Below, one piece after another: positions 7,952 through 16,429 of a stretch of DNA of 64,000 nt (position 1 is the first letter of the stretch; the number at the start of each line of letters is the position of its first letter). Both the position numbers and the translations under genes were made by a program. The stretch covers positions 62,001 through 126,000 of the forward strand of contig JBKCOJ010000010.1 in the NCBI GenBank assembly GCA_046309815.1, read 5' to 3'. Below the pieces are notes generated by a model that had not been told where the DNA came from, ran no database searches, and was given only the letters and a program-made list of their open reading frames with translations. Source of the DNA: CAITNM01 sp021298215 (GTDB lineage Bacteria > Pseudomonadota > Alphaproteobacteria > Paracaedibacterales > CAITNM01).

Positions 7952-9406
7952 TTAAAGCCAGGTTTTTGTCCAATAGTGTACACACAATGAATTAATACTT
8001 AAGGGGTCTCCTGGGATGGGTATTTCATTTGTTGGCCTTACGCTTGTTTTTCCTGGGAAAATTGCTTCAGGAGGAAGTGCAATATTTATTTTGCCTCCTA
8101 TTTCAGCGGCTTTATAAAAAGCAACTGTTAGAGCACTTGGTCCCGTAATGTGGACGGTATTAGCTTTCTGGTCATTTGATGTGTTGGCGTAATATCTTTT
8201 AACTCTGTCTTGTTGATTTAGACTTAAGCTTTTAAAAGTATCGGGGTTACGTAAAAGCTCATAATTCCTTTTTATTAGATTGATAAGTGTGCTCACGATA
8301 GGATGATCGGGAGAGCAAGCCATGAAAGCATTGCCAAGGTATTCATCCATAGGCTGTATACCAAAAATACCATCGTAAAGATAGCAATAAGGCTTTAGAG
8401 AATGGAAAACTTGCAAATCATTATCGAGATAAAATCCTCCGCGTTTTAAAGCTTCGGTTCTTAAAATATCGCTCGCTCTTCCAAAATTCTTTTGAGCAAT
8501 AGCGGAGTTGAATTCAGCTATTAACTCTAAGGAACCAATCAGCTCTATATAGCTAATTATCTGGATGTCCGTTTCTTCCAATGCTGCTTTGGTCCCTAGC
8601 AAGAGGTCTGGATTTTGTACTAAGAGATAATAATTCCAGCCTTCACTGCGTGGATGTATTCTGGAATTATGTTTGATAATTTCAAGAGAAAAAGGATCTA
8701 GCTCTCTAGGCGTCTCTTCATCAGTTAGCCAAATGTTGAAGATATTGAAGGGGATACGTGGATCGACAGGAAAGGGAAATTTAAGGAGCTCTTGTAAGCA
8801 ATATTTTGCGTACAAGCGTTCGCGTTGGGCAAAAAAATCTGCAGGACGAATTTCTTCAAAACGGAGAATAAAATCCCTAAGAAAATCGGTTGCACCAAAA
8901 TACTGTTGGATAGCTGAGCTCATTGCTTCTGTATTTGATTTTTTTGGGGGAATAAAAGAAAAGTTCCCAAGTACTCGCGGAAATAGAAGCGCAGGGCTAT
9001 TTTCTATACTTAACTCAAAATGATCGGTAAAAGTTAAGTTTATAAAACCTAAAGATGTCGTGTTTACTTGTACATTCTCATAAGAATAAAAAGTGGCAGT
9101 GGTTATTTCACTTGGATTGAGAGTGATATCAACTTCTTCAATTTCCCCAAACGCTTCAGTTTTTCCAGATACTCGAATGCTTACTGACGCGTTTGTATTA
9201 TTTGTGATGGGTAAAATGCCCGAAACATGAGACTTTTTGAAAAGAGCTTTTAAATCTCTTTCGGCATCGAATATATCGTGACGCTCTTGCCAACTTGGAG
9301 GAATTTGAGGAAATCGAGAGCTATCTAATGTTGATTCATTGATTAGCGTTGCCGCATGTAAAATCTGATTAAGGAACAAAAAAATTAACTGATAAAAAAT
9401 GAACAT
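7952..9406 (-). CDS. Exported DXD glycosyltransferase (GT32-like)
   Basis: The 484-residue product begins with a signal peptide (residues 1-18, ending HAA). Residues ~218-232 (IPFNIFNIWLTDEETP) and ~311-330 (ASDILRTEALKRGGFYLDND) match the sugar-binding DXD glycosyltransferase family, with D328-x-D330 as the metal-binding pair. Residues 60-150 form a separate beta-rich region. DXD transferases of this kind act in envelope polysaccharide synthesis or, in pathogens, modify host proteins. A cleavable signal peptide would place catalysis outside the cytoplasm, where nucleotide sugars are absent, so host delivery is an attractive but unproven idea. Confidence 0.7.
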   Translation of the reverse strand: MFIFYQLIFLFLNQILHAATLINESTLDSSRFPQIPPSWQERHDIFDAERDLKALFKKSHVSGILPITNNTNASVSIRVSGKTEAFGEIEEVDITLNPSEITTATFYSYENVQVNTTSLGFINLTFTDHFELSIENSPALLFPRVLGNFSFIPPKKSNTEAMSSAIQQYFGATDFLRDFILRFEEIRPADFFAQRERLYAKYCLQELLKFPFPVDPRIPFNIFNIWLTDEETPRELDPFSLEIIKHNSRIHPRSEGWNYYLLVQNPDLLLGTKAALEETDIQIISYIELIGSLELIAEFNSAIAQKNFGRASDILRTEALKRGGFYLDNDLQVFHSLKPYCYLYDGIFGIQPMDEYLGNAFMACSPDHPIVSTLINLIKRNYELLRNPDTFKSLSLNQQDRVKRYYANTSNDQKANTVHITGPSALTVAFYKAAEIGGKINIALPPEAIFPGKTSVRPTNEIPIPGDPLSINSLCVHYWTKTWL

Positions 9407-9453
9407 ATAATCTTATTTAAAAATATAAATAAGCTATATGTTAAAGGCTTTGG

Positions 9454-9489
9454 ATAAATAAAATATTAATTGTGAAATATTTTATTTAT
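9454..9489. terminator. AT-only long hairpin between methyltransferase and glycosyltransferase genes
   Basis: Two 14-base arms (9454-9467 and 9476-9489) are perfectly complementary around an 8-base loop. It lies just after the stop of the last ISC-operon gene on the minus strand, where a terminator or 3' stabilising hairpin is expected. The stem is all A/T, so stability is modest. Confidence 0.5.
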
Positions 9490-9516
9490 TATAAATGACC
9501 TGAGTTTAAGCCTTCT

Positions 9517-10347
9517 CTATTTTTCGAAACGAAATACGTATTCGTTACAACCTAAGCCACCTGCGCACGTGTTTAAACACAGGAGGGTGAAGTTTTTCTT
9601 TTTAAAGAAATCAAAAACTTCTTCAGGCTTTGCAACTTCGAAAGGATAACCACCAACCCAATCCACGACATCATGCCAAGCAGACATCCCACGGTTGTTC
9701 TTTCCGTAATTAATCCACGACTTAAAAGGATTACCAGATTTCAAAAGGTCTTTAATGAAGGTGATAGTCCATTGACGGAATAGGGTGTATAACGTTAGTA
9801 AAAGTTTCAAGGGGTAAGCTGCTTCGTTATATTTCTTTTTAATCCATTTCCAGCGATTGGAAGCACCACCTTGATCATTATAAATTGAAATGAAAAGGTA
9901 GCCATTATCGGTAACCATACCTGCAATATTTTCAAATGCTGTATACATATGGCCTGTATGGTGCAACACGCCCCAAGAATATAAAATGTCAACTTTTCCA
10001 AATTGCTTTAAAAATTTCTTATCTAAAACGGAACCTTGTTGAACGGTCCACCTTTTATCGTTAGCTGCATACTTTTCATGCAAATATTTTGCGCAGTTAA
10101 CAGAATCCTGATCGTAGTCAAAAGAATGTACAGTAGCGCCGAGACGATAGGCAGCTAAGCTAAATAATCCGCTTCCTGATCCTATATCTAAAAACGTCAT
10201 TCCTTTTAAACTTTTTAAACCTAGCTTTTCTTGTAAGCTTTTTTCTGCTTCTGCAATTCGTTCATCATTTAGATGTGACAAAAAACGTGACCAGTTTTTG
10301 CCAAAAGCAAATCTTTCTTTTGAATCTAAAGATGTAGAGCTACTCAT
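9517..10347 (-). CDS. Class I SAM-dependent methyltransferase, tail of the isc operon
   Basis: Motif I is FLDIGSGSGLFSLAA at residues ~52-66, followed by the acidic motif II region (HSFDYDQDSVNCA) and a post-I ILYSWGVLHHTG segment, as in UbiG/COQ5-like small-molecule methyltransferases. Residues 150-276 form an unusual long C-terminal part with several aromatic positions. It starts 1 bp after the fdx stop, so it is co-transcribed with the ISC genes. The substrate is unknown and its link to Fe-S assembly is unclear. Confidence 0.75.
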   Translation of the reverse strand: MSSSTSLDSKERFAFGKNWSRFLSHLNDERIAEAEKSLQEKLGLKSLKGMTFLDIGSGSGLFSLAAYRLGATVHSFDYDQDSVNCAKYLHEKYAANDKRWTVQQGSVLDKKFLKQFGKVDILYSWGVLHHTGHMYTAFENIAGMVTDNGYLFISIYNDQGGASNRWKWIKKKYNEAAYPLKLLLTLYTLFRQWTITFIKDLLKSGNPFKSWINYGKNNRGMSAWHDVVDWVGGYPFEVAKPEEVFDFFKKKNFTLLCLNTCAGGLGCNEYVFRFEK

Positions 10348-10348
10348 A

Positions 10349-10678
10349 TTAAACCATCATATTGCGCGTTGCTGCTGGCAGCTTAAGCGTTAAGCCATCT
10401 AATTCTTCGGTGATGATAATTTGGCAACCAAGACGTGATGTATGAGTTAGGCCAAATGCAAGATCCAACATATCTTCTTCATCTTCTGTCGCTGCAGGCA
10501 AGAGATCAAACCATTGCTCATCAACAACGACATGACAAGTTGAACAAGCAAGTGATCCTTCACATGCACCTTCTAAATCGATATTGTTACGATGTGCAAT
10601 TTCTAAAATAGATAAACCAAGAGGTGCATCAACAGTTATTTTCTCACCGTCAGGTTTAATAAAATGAATAGATGGCAT
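10349..10678 (-). CDS. fdx: [2Fe-2S] ferredoxin of the ISC system
   Basis: An adrenodoxin-type ferredoxin that supplies electrons for Fe-S assembly on IscU. The cluster ligands are visible as C-x5-C-x2-C (CEGSLACSTC) and a fourth Cys in RLGCQII. Length of 109 residues is normal. It follows hscA by 8 bp in the ISC operon. Confidence 0.93.
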   Translation of the reverse strand: MPSIHFIKPDGEKITVDAPLGLSILEIAHRNNIDLEGACEGSLACSTCHVVVDEQWFDLLPAATEDEEDMLDLAFGLTHTSRLGCQIIITEELDGLTLKLPAATRNMMV

Positions 10679-10686
10679 AAAGTCCT

Positions 10687-12318
10687 TTACGAAATAGTTT
10701 GATGTTGAAATTTTTGTTTTATTGCTTGTGCAATACGTTTTTCTGCAAATGGCTGAGCAATTAAGCTTAAGTTATCACATGCCTCTTGAATGAATAAACG
10801 GTCATTTTTCTTTAACGCCAATCTTACATCTTGAATACAATTTTTTAAAGTGTTTATTTGAGGTGCATCAAGGAGTTTAGCATCTTCCTGTAGAGCGCTT
10901 TCTAGTTGAGAAATTAACTGCTCTGCTTTAATTTTTGCAGCGATAAGAAAACGATTGTTCATATCTTCTTCAGCATGCTCATGACTTTGTTTAAGCATAC
11001 TCATATAGTCTTCCGGGTTTAAACCATAGGAAGGTTTAACTTCTGTTTCTTGGTGTGTGCCTGTCGTTTGTTCTGTTGCGCTGACGGTTAATAATCCATC
11101 GGCATCAACCTTAAAGGTTACGCGAACGCGAGCAGCACCAGCTAGCATTGGGGGAATTCCTGTTAAACTAAATTGAGCAAGAGAACGACAATCTTTGACA
11201 AATTCTCTCTCGCCTTGCACTACATGAATGCTGATGGCAGTTTGGCCATTTTCAAAAGTAGTAAAATCCTGCGCAATGCTAATGGGAATAGGACTGTTTC
11301 GAGGAATAATGGTTTCAACAATGCCACCCATGGTTTCAATGCCTAAGGAAATCGGAACCACATCTAACAATAGTGTTTCTGAATGAGAGGTGAGTTGATA
11401 CGCTTGAAGTGCCGCGCCAAATGCAACCACACAATCAGGATCTAAATCTGTTAAGGGCTTTCGCTCAAAGAATTTCTCAACGGCTTTTTGTAAGGCTTGT
11501 AGTTTAGTTGAGCCTCCAACCAGAACAACACCATCGATTTGTTGTTTAGATAGATTTGCATCTTTTAGTGCTTGGGCACAAATAGTCAGAGTTTGGTCAA
11601 TAATGGGTTTGCAGGTCAGTTCCAATAATTCGTTGGTCAAGCCGTGGATTAAATTTTCTTTGGCTTCTTTTGCTTTAAGAAGATTGTCCCAACCAAAATG
11701 TTGAGCAATTAATGCATCAATATCATCGCCACCTAATTGTGTGTGGCCGCCAATAGCGAGCACTTGGAATACGCCTTTGCGCATGGTTAAAATCGATACA
11801 TCGAAGGTGCCCCCGCCAAGATCATAGATTACAAAGGTACCTTCTTTGCCTGTATCCAAACCATAGGCTAGGGCAGCTGCCGTGGGTTCGTTAATAAGGC
11901 GCAACACCTCAAGTCCAGCTAAGGAAGCCGCATCCTTGGTGGCTTGACGAGCGGTGTCATCAAAATAGGCAGGAACAGTAATCACCGCTTGTTGAATTGA
12001 GTGACCTAATGCCTTTTCAGCTCTATCTTTTAAAGTTTTGAGAATGTGTTGAGCAGCTGTTAAAGCTGAAAAACCACTAGAAATTATGGAAGTTGGTTGA
12101 TGCATCATTCGTTTGGTGGAGCGCAAATCACCCGATGACGTTGTAATGATGGAGGGCATAAACAAGGGGCCATGCTCATCATGCAGCACTTCCGCTTTGC
12201 CATCCTTATAAATAGCAGCAATAGAATTTGTCGTGCCAAGATCGATACCAATAGCAGAAGATGAAGAAGCTCCATGCTTAGCGGAATCAGCGCCTGGTTC
12301 ATGAATTTGTAAAAGCAT
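10687..12318 (-). CDS. hscA: Fe-S assembly chaperone HscA (shortened)
   Basis: An Hsp70 that works with HscB to release clusters from IscU. Visible are the phosphate-1 loop IGIDLGTTNS, VITVPAYFDD, LINEPTAAALAYGLD, YDLGGGTFDVSI and VVLVGGSTKL, and the substrate-binding domain with GIETMGGIVE. The product has 543 residues against about 610-620 usually. About 45-50 residues are missing in the nucleotide-binding domain between STKRMM and AAQHILKTL, with smaller losses near residue 230 and at the C-terminus. The ATG overlaps the hscB stop by one base (TAATG). Confidence 0.93.
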   Translation of the reverse strand: MLLQIHEPGADSAKHGASSSSAIGIDLGTTNSIAAIYKDGKAEVLHDEHGPLFMPSIITTSSGDLRSTKRMMHQPTSIISSGFSALTAAQHILKTLKDRAEKALGHSIQQAVITVPAYFDDTARQATKDAASLAGLEVLRLINEPTAAALAYGLDTGKEGTFVIYDLGGGTFDVSILTMRKGVFQVLAIGGHTQLGGDDIDALIAQHFGWDNLLKAKEAKENLIHGLTNELLELTCKPIIDQTLTICAQALKDANLSKQQIDGVVLVGGSTKLQALQKAVEKFFERKPLTDLDPDCVVAFGAALQAYQLTSHSETLLLDVVPISLGIETMGGIVETIIPRNSPIPISIAQDFTTFENGQTAISIHVVQGEREFVKDCRSLAQFSLTGIPPMLAGAARVRVTFKVDADGLLTVSATEQTTGTHQETEVKPSYGLNPEDYMSMLKQSHEHAEEDMNNRFLIAAKIKAEQLISQLESALQEDAKLLDAPQINTLKNCIQDVRLALKKNDRLFIQEACDNLSLIAQPFAEKRIAQAIKQKFQHQTIS

Positions 12319-12767
12319 TAAATGTACCCTAAAAGCCGCGCTAAGAACTTTACTCGTGAATATGAAGATAAAGCTTTAATTTCAAGGTCTTCTTGTAAAG
12401 ATTTCTCGAATTGCACAAGCGCATCGTTATAAAAAGGTCTGAGATCTTGCCCAGATTTTGCCATGTCCTGTAATTCTATCATTTCCATAAGCAAAATAGA
12501 ATCGCTAGTTGTAGCTTCTGATGGTAGCGGCCAGCCTTTTGCTTCTATAGCAGCATCCATGCACTTTAGGGGAGATTTTAATGTTTGGTAAGCATTGCTT
12601 GCATAAGCAGCAATTTGTTCAGCGCTTTTTTTCATAAATGCATCTTCACCACTAAATTGATCTGGATGAAGACTTTTCATGGTTTCTTGATAACGTTCAT
12701 TAAGCGTTACATCATGCACGTAAATGCTGATAGGAAGCCCAAAAAATTCAAAGGGATTTTTATACAT
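12318..12767 (-). CDS. hscB: Co-chaperone HscB (Hsc20)
   Basis: A J-domain protein that brings IscU to HscA and stimulates its ATPase. The N-terminal J domain has the HPD tripeptide (SLHPDQF) and the C-terminal half is the helical IscU-binding domain. I chose the ATG at 12767 (MYKNPFEFFGL), which overlaps the iscA stop by 8 bases and gives 149 residues; an upstream in-frame start at 12821 would read far into iscA. Confidence 0.9.
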   Translation of the reverse strand: MYKNPFEFFGLPISIYVHDVTLNERYQETMKSLHPDQFSGEDAFMKKSAEQIAAYASNAYQTLKSPLKCMDAAIEAKGWPLPSEATTSDSILLMEMIELQDMAKSGQDLRPFYNDALVQFEKSLQEDLEIKALSSYSRVKFLARLLGYI

Positions 12768-13092
12768 GAAATGATTTTCCACAACCGCAGCGACCCTTTT
12801 CATTAGGATTGTTAAAAACAAAGCCTGATTGGAATTTATCGCTCACAAAATCCATTTCAGTGCCCAGTAAAAACATAATTGCTTTAGGATCAATAAGAAT
12901 GGTAACGCCATCAATTTCAACGCACTCTTCCATGGCGCGTTTTTCGTCAGCGTATTCAATATTATACGCAAGGCCATTACAACCTTTTGTTTTTAGGCCA
13001 ATACGAATCCCAATGCTTGGTTTTTCGCGCTTTTCTAAAAGGAGGCGAACTTGATCAAGAGCCGCTGGAGATATAGTAATGGCTTGGCGCAT
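12760..13092 (-). CDS. iscA: Fe-S assembly A-type carrier IscA
   Basis: A HesB/IscA-type carrier that takes clusters to target enzymes. The three conserved cysteines are in TKGCNGL and in GRCGCGKSF at the C-terminus. Length of 110 residues is normal. It lies 6 bp after iscU in the operon. Confidence 0.92.
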   Translation of the reverse strand: MRQAITISPAALDQVRLLLEKREKPSIGIRIGLKTKGCNGLAYNIEYADEKRAMEECVEIDGVTILIDPKAIMFLLGTEMDFVSDKFQSGFVFNNPNEKGRCGCGKSFHV

Positions 13093-13098
13093 AAAAGC

Positions 13099-13482
13099 TT
13101 ATGACTCCTGTTTTGCTTTAAAATCTGCAATAGCTGCTTTGATAGCATCTTCCGCTAAGATTGAGCAATGAATCTTAACCGGTGGTAATGCTAGGTGCGA
13201 AGCAATTTGCGTGTTTTTAATTTCAGCGGCTTCATGAATGGTTTTGCCTTTAATCCATTCAGTTACTAAGGAAGAAGAGGCGATAGCAGAGCCGCACCCG
13301 AACGTTTTAAATTTTGCATCACTAATGGTGCCATCGTCATTAACAGCGATTTGCAGCTGCATGACGTCACCGCAAGCAGGCGCGCCTACAAGGCCGGTAC
13401 CAACATTCTTGTTTGCTTTATCTAAAGACCCGACATTCTGTGGGTTCTCAAAATGTTCAACAACTTTTGCGCTATATGCCAT
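13099..13482 (-). CDS. iscU: Fe-S scaffold protein IscU
   Basis: The scaffold on which clusters are built. Cluster ligands appear as GAPACGD, FGCGSA and KIHCSI; the HscA recognition motif LPPVK is intact. I chose the ATG at 13482 (MAYSAKVVEHFENP), with AGGAGAA upstream; an in-frame start at 13527 reads into iscS. The product has 127 residues. Confidence 0.95.
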   Translation of the reverse strand: MAYSAKVVEHFENPQNVGSLDKANKNVGTGLVGAPACGDVMQLQIAVNDDGTISDAKFKTFGCGSAIASSSLVTEWIKGKTIHEAAEIKNTQIASHLALPPVKIHCSILAEDAIKAAIADFKAKQES

Positions 13483-13492
13483 ATGTTTTCTC

Positions 13493-14704
13493 CTAGTGTG
13501 CTGCCCATTGGATGGACTTAATATCAATACCTTCTTGTGCCATGTCCCACAGCGGGCTCATCGCGCGTAATTTATTCACCGCATTTGTAATGGATTCGAT
13601 TGCCTGATCAATTTCAGTCTCTGTTGTATAACGTCCAATGCCAAGGCGTAACGATGTATGAGCAAGCTCTTCCTCAACACCTAAAGCGCGTAACACGTAC
13701 GATGGTTCTAATGATGCCGACGTACAAGCTGAGCCAGATGAAACAGCAAGATCTTTGATCGCCATCATTAATCCTTCGCCTTCTACGTAGGCAAAACTAA
13801 CGTTTAAATTGCCGGGAATGCGTTGTTTTAAGTCACCATTTAGATAGATTTGATTGAGGTTTTGCTGAAGTCCGATGTATAGGCGATTGAATAAACTTTT
13901 AATACGCTCATGTTCAGCGGACATTTCTGTTTGGGCTATAGAGCAAGCTTCACCAAGCCCGACACACAATGGAGTGGGGAGAGTGCCAGAACGCATGCCG
14001 CGTTCTTGACCACCACCGGTAATAATAGCGTTCAAGCGAACTCTTGGTTTGCGGCGTACAAATAATGCGCCTATACCCTTTGGTCCATAAATTTTATGTC
14101 CGGAAATGCTAAGCAAATCAATATTCATGGCTTCAACATCAATAGGGATTTTTCCTGCTGCTTGCGCGGCATCGGTGTGAAAATAGATGCCACGTTCACG
14201 ACAGATTTTTCCAATTTCGCTAATGGGCTGAATAACGCCAATTTCGTTATTCACCATCATGATTGATACCAAGATAGTTTGCTCGGTAATGGCGTTTTTT
14301 AAATCATCAAGATTAATAAGTCCATTCGCTTGCACCGGCAGGTAGGTAACTTTAAAGCCTTTTTCTTCTAAATGACGGCAGCTATCAAGTACACACTTGT
14401 GCTCGGTTACGCAGGTAATAATGTGATTTTTTTTATCTTTATAAAAATCCGTAACACCTTTAATGGCAATATTATTTGATTCCGTTGCGCCACTTGTGAA
14501 AATAATCTCACGAGGATCTGCCTTAATAAGATTTGCCACTTGTTCGCGTGCTTGTTCAACAGCAGATTCTGCTTCCCAGCCATAGGAATGGTTGCGCGAA
14601 TGAGGATTGCCAAAACTTTGTGTAAAATAGGGAAGCATCTTCTCCACGACTCTTTTATCGCATGGGGTGGTAGCTTGGTAATCAAGATAAATTTGTTTAA
14701 GCAT
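13493..14704 (-). CDS. iscS: Cysteine desulfurase IscS
   Basis: A PLP enzyme that takes sulfur from cysteine for Fe-S clusters and thiolated tRNA. Visible are YLDYQATTP, the PLP lysine in SISGHKIYGPKG, and the active-site loop SSGSACTSASLEPS of group I enzymes. At 403 residues it is normal. The ATG overlaps the upstream desulfurase stop by 8 bases, so expression is coupled. Confidence 0.95.
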   Translation of the reverse strand: MLKQIYLDYQATTPCDKRVVEKMLPYFTQSFGNPHSRNHSYGWEAESAVEQAREQVANLIKADPREIIFTSGATESNNIAIKGVTDFYKDKKNHIITCVTEHKCVLDSCRHLEEKGFKVTYLPVQANGLINLDDLKNAITEQTILVSIMMVNNEIGVIQPISEIGKICRERGIYFHTDAAQAAGKIPIDVEAMNIDLLSISGHKIYGPKGIGALFVRRKPRVRLNAIITGGGQERGMRSGTLPTPLCVGLGEACSIAQTEMSAEHERIKSLFNRLYIGLQQNLNQIYLNGDLKQRIPGNLNVSFAYVEGEGLMMAIKDLAVSSGSACTSASLEPSYVLRALGVEEELAHTSLRLGIGRYTTETEIDQAIESITNAVNKLRAMSPLWDMAQEGIDIKSIQWAAH

Positions 14705-15800
14705 AGCGTACTCTTTTTATATCTTTCTGGTGTTTCATCTCAAGTAACGATGTCCAAGCATTAATGAATTCATTGATATCATCTTGAGTTGTGTTCCATC
14801 CGGTGCTAATACGTAAGGCACATTTAGCTACATCGTCTTCTACGTTCATAGCTTTTAATACATGCGACACTTTAACTTTACCTGAAGAACAGGCAGCACC
14901 TGAGCTAACGGAAATATTATTAAGGTCAAAATGCATAAGTTGCACTTCACTAAGGACGCCTGGTAATGCGATAGCAGTTGTATTTGAAACGCGTTGAGCA
15001 GCTTTAGAAAAAATAATAGCATCAGGTGATATATTCAAAAGACTTTTTTCTAAATGTTCCTGCAAGGGAAGTAGTGTTTCCCAATTAAATTGGGGTGCTG
15101 TAAGGGCTGCACCCATCCCCATAGCCCCTATGATATTTTCCGTTCCAGCTCGTAATCCTCGTTCTTGGCCTCCACCTTTTATAAGAGTGTTAAGGTGCAA
15201 GGGTGCATTAATAATAAGTGCTCCAATTCCTTTAGGGCCACCAAATTTGTGCGCAGAAATAGTGAAGCTTGAAAGAAGACTCCAGTTAAGCTCAATTTTC
15301 CCGATAGCTTGTGCGGCATCAACATGCAAGTGTGCTTTATATTTATTGCAAAGGTGTAAAAGGTCATCAATTGGCTGAATGACACCTGTTTCATTATTGA
15401 CAGCAATAACACAAACTAAAACTGGAGCTTGCGTGCTGTTTAGTAACTCTTCCAAGGCTTCTAAATTCACGAGGCCATCATTGTTTACAGGTATAATCGT
15501 TGCATCACTTCTTATATTGAGCACGCTGTCGTGTTCAACAGCAGATACGAAAATATTGCCTTCAAACCCTCGTGCAATAATATTATTGGCTTCTGTTGCT
15601 CCACTTGTGAATGTTACATTACGCGTTGGCAAACGAAAGTAATCTGCTACTTGTTCACGTGCTTTTTCAAGAAGCTTTCTGGCTTCTCTACCATGGGTAT
15701 GAACAGAAGAAGGATTGCCTAGACAATCAAATGCCTCAATCATAGCGCGTCGTGCTTGAGGAATAAGTGGAGTTGTTGCATTGTAATCAAGGTAAATCAT
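14697..15800 (-). CDS. Second cysteine desulfurase (NifS/IscS-like)
   Basis: A paralogue of iscS placed between iscR and iscS. It keeps YLDYNATTP, the PLP lysine (TISAHKFGGPKG), GGGQERGLRAGTE and an active-site cysteine in SSGAACSSGKVKVSHVL. At 367 residues it is about 35 shorter than IscS, mostly at the C-terminus where IscS contacts IscU. The ATG overlaps the iscR stop by 4 bases. Tandem desulfurases also occur in Rickettsia. Its dedicated acceptor is unknown. Confidence 0.9.
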   Translation of the reverse strand: MIYLDYNATTPLIPQARRAMIEAFDCLGNPSSVHTHGREARKLLEKAREQVADYFRLPTRNVTFTSGATEANNIIARGFEGNIFVSAVEHDSVLNIRSDATIIPVNNDGLVNLEALEELLNSTQAPVLVCVIAVNNETGVIQPIDDLLHLCNKYKAHLHVDAAQAIGKIELNWSLLSSFTISAHKFGGPKGIGALIINAPLHLNTLIKGGGQERGLRAGTENIIGAMGMGAALTAPQFNWETLLPLQEHLEKSLLNISPDAIIFSKAAQRVSNTTAIALPGVLSEVQLMHFDLNNISVSSGAACSSGKVKVSHVLKAMNVEDDVAKCALRISTGWNTTQDDINEFINAWTSLLEMKHQKDIKRVRYA

Positions 15801-16264
15801 CGTGCTGCTATACTTTCTACTTTTGGACGATTTAACACGACGATTGGATGGTTATGATTGCCGTTTGCAACATCAGCCAGGCTTACTTGAATAAGATAAT
15901 CGTGCACAACATGCTCTAGTTCATGCCATAAATTATGAGAGTTACATCTTTTTATATCTTTGCTACAGCCTTTTGCATCATGAGCGTTGCAGCGAGTGAC
16001 CTTAACCGGCGCATCGGTTGCTAGAATAATATCGTATATGCGAATCTCATTAGGGGCTCGCGTTAATTCATATCCACCATTTGTGCCTCTGGAGCTATTA
16101 ACCAGATGGCTTTTGCGAAGCTTTGCAAAGAGTTGCTCTAAGTATTGTAAGGGTAATCCCTGACGTTCGGCTATTGAAGACAAGGAAACGCAAGAACCTG
16201 AAGGCTGCTCTGCAAGGTCAACCATAGCCATAATGGCGTATCTCGATTTTGTACTTAATTTCAT
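15797..16264 (-). CDS. iscR: Rrf2-family regulator IscR
   Basis: A winged-helix repressor that binds a [2Fe-2S] cluster and controls the ISC operon. The N-terminal MKLSTKSRYAIMAMVDLA is the family signature. Cluster ligands C-x7-C-x6-C-x2-H lie at residues ~92-110; spacing is slightly longer than in E. coli (x5, x5), but the order and final His are kept. A divergent, nearly consensus IscR site is 70 bp upstream, so autoregulation is expected. Confidence 0.93.
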   Translation of the reverse strand: MKLSTKSRYAIMAMVDLAEQPSGSCVSLSSIAERQGLPLQYLEQLFAKLRKSHLVNSSRGTNGGYELTRAPNEIRIYDIILATDAPVKVTRCNAHDAKGCSKDIKRCNSHNLWHELEHVVHDYLIQVSLADVANGNHNHPIVVLNRPKVESIAAR

Positions 16265-16323
16265 AGAAATAATTCTTTCAATATGCTAGCTTAAGGCGGC
16301 GCATTATTTACCAAGATGCACTG

Positions 16324-16356
16324 AATTTAAGATACCTGACTAAAAAAGTCAACTTT
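16324..16356 (-). promoter_or_regulatory. Promoter of the isc operon with overlapping type 1 IscR site
   Basis: The IscR site is 16332-16356: ATACCTGACT, then AAAAAAGTCAACTTT. It fits 23 of 25 positions of the published E. coli type 1 IscR motif (ATASYYGACT-RWWWY-AGTCRRSTAT). On the minus strand a -35 TTGACT (16352-16347) lies within it, and 17 bp further is TAAATT (16329-16324) as -10. Binding would block RNA polymerase, as at E. coli PiscR. The site could also affect the divergent hydrolase gene. Confidence 0.75.
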
Positions 16357-16429
16357 AAAATAGTGTATTTTGTTAAGAATATTATTAAGTTGTTGAGTAA
16401 TTTTATAGAGTATAAAAAGGGAGTTTAAA

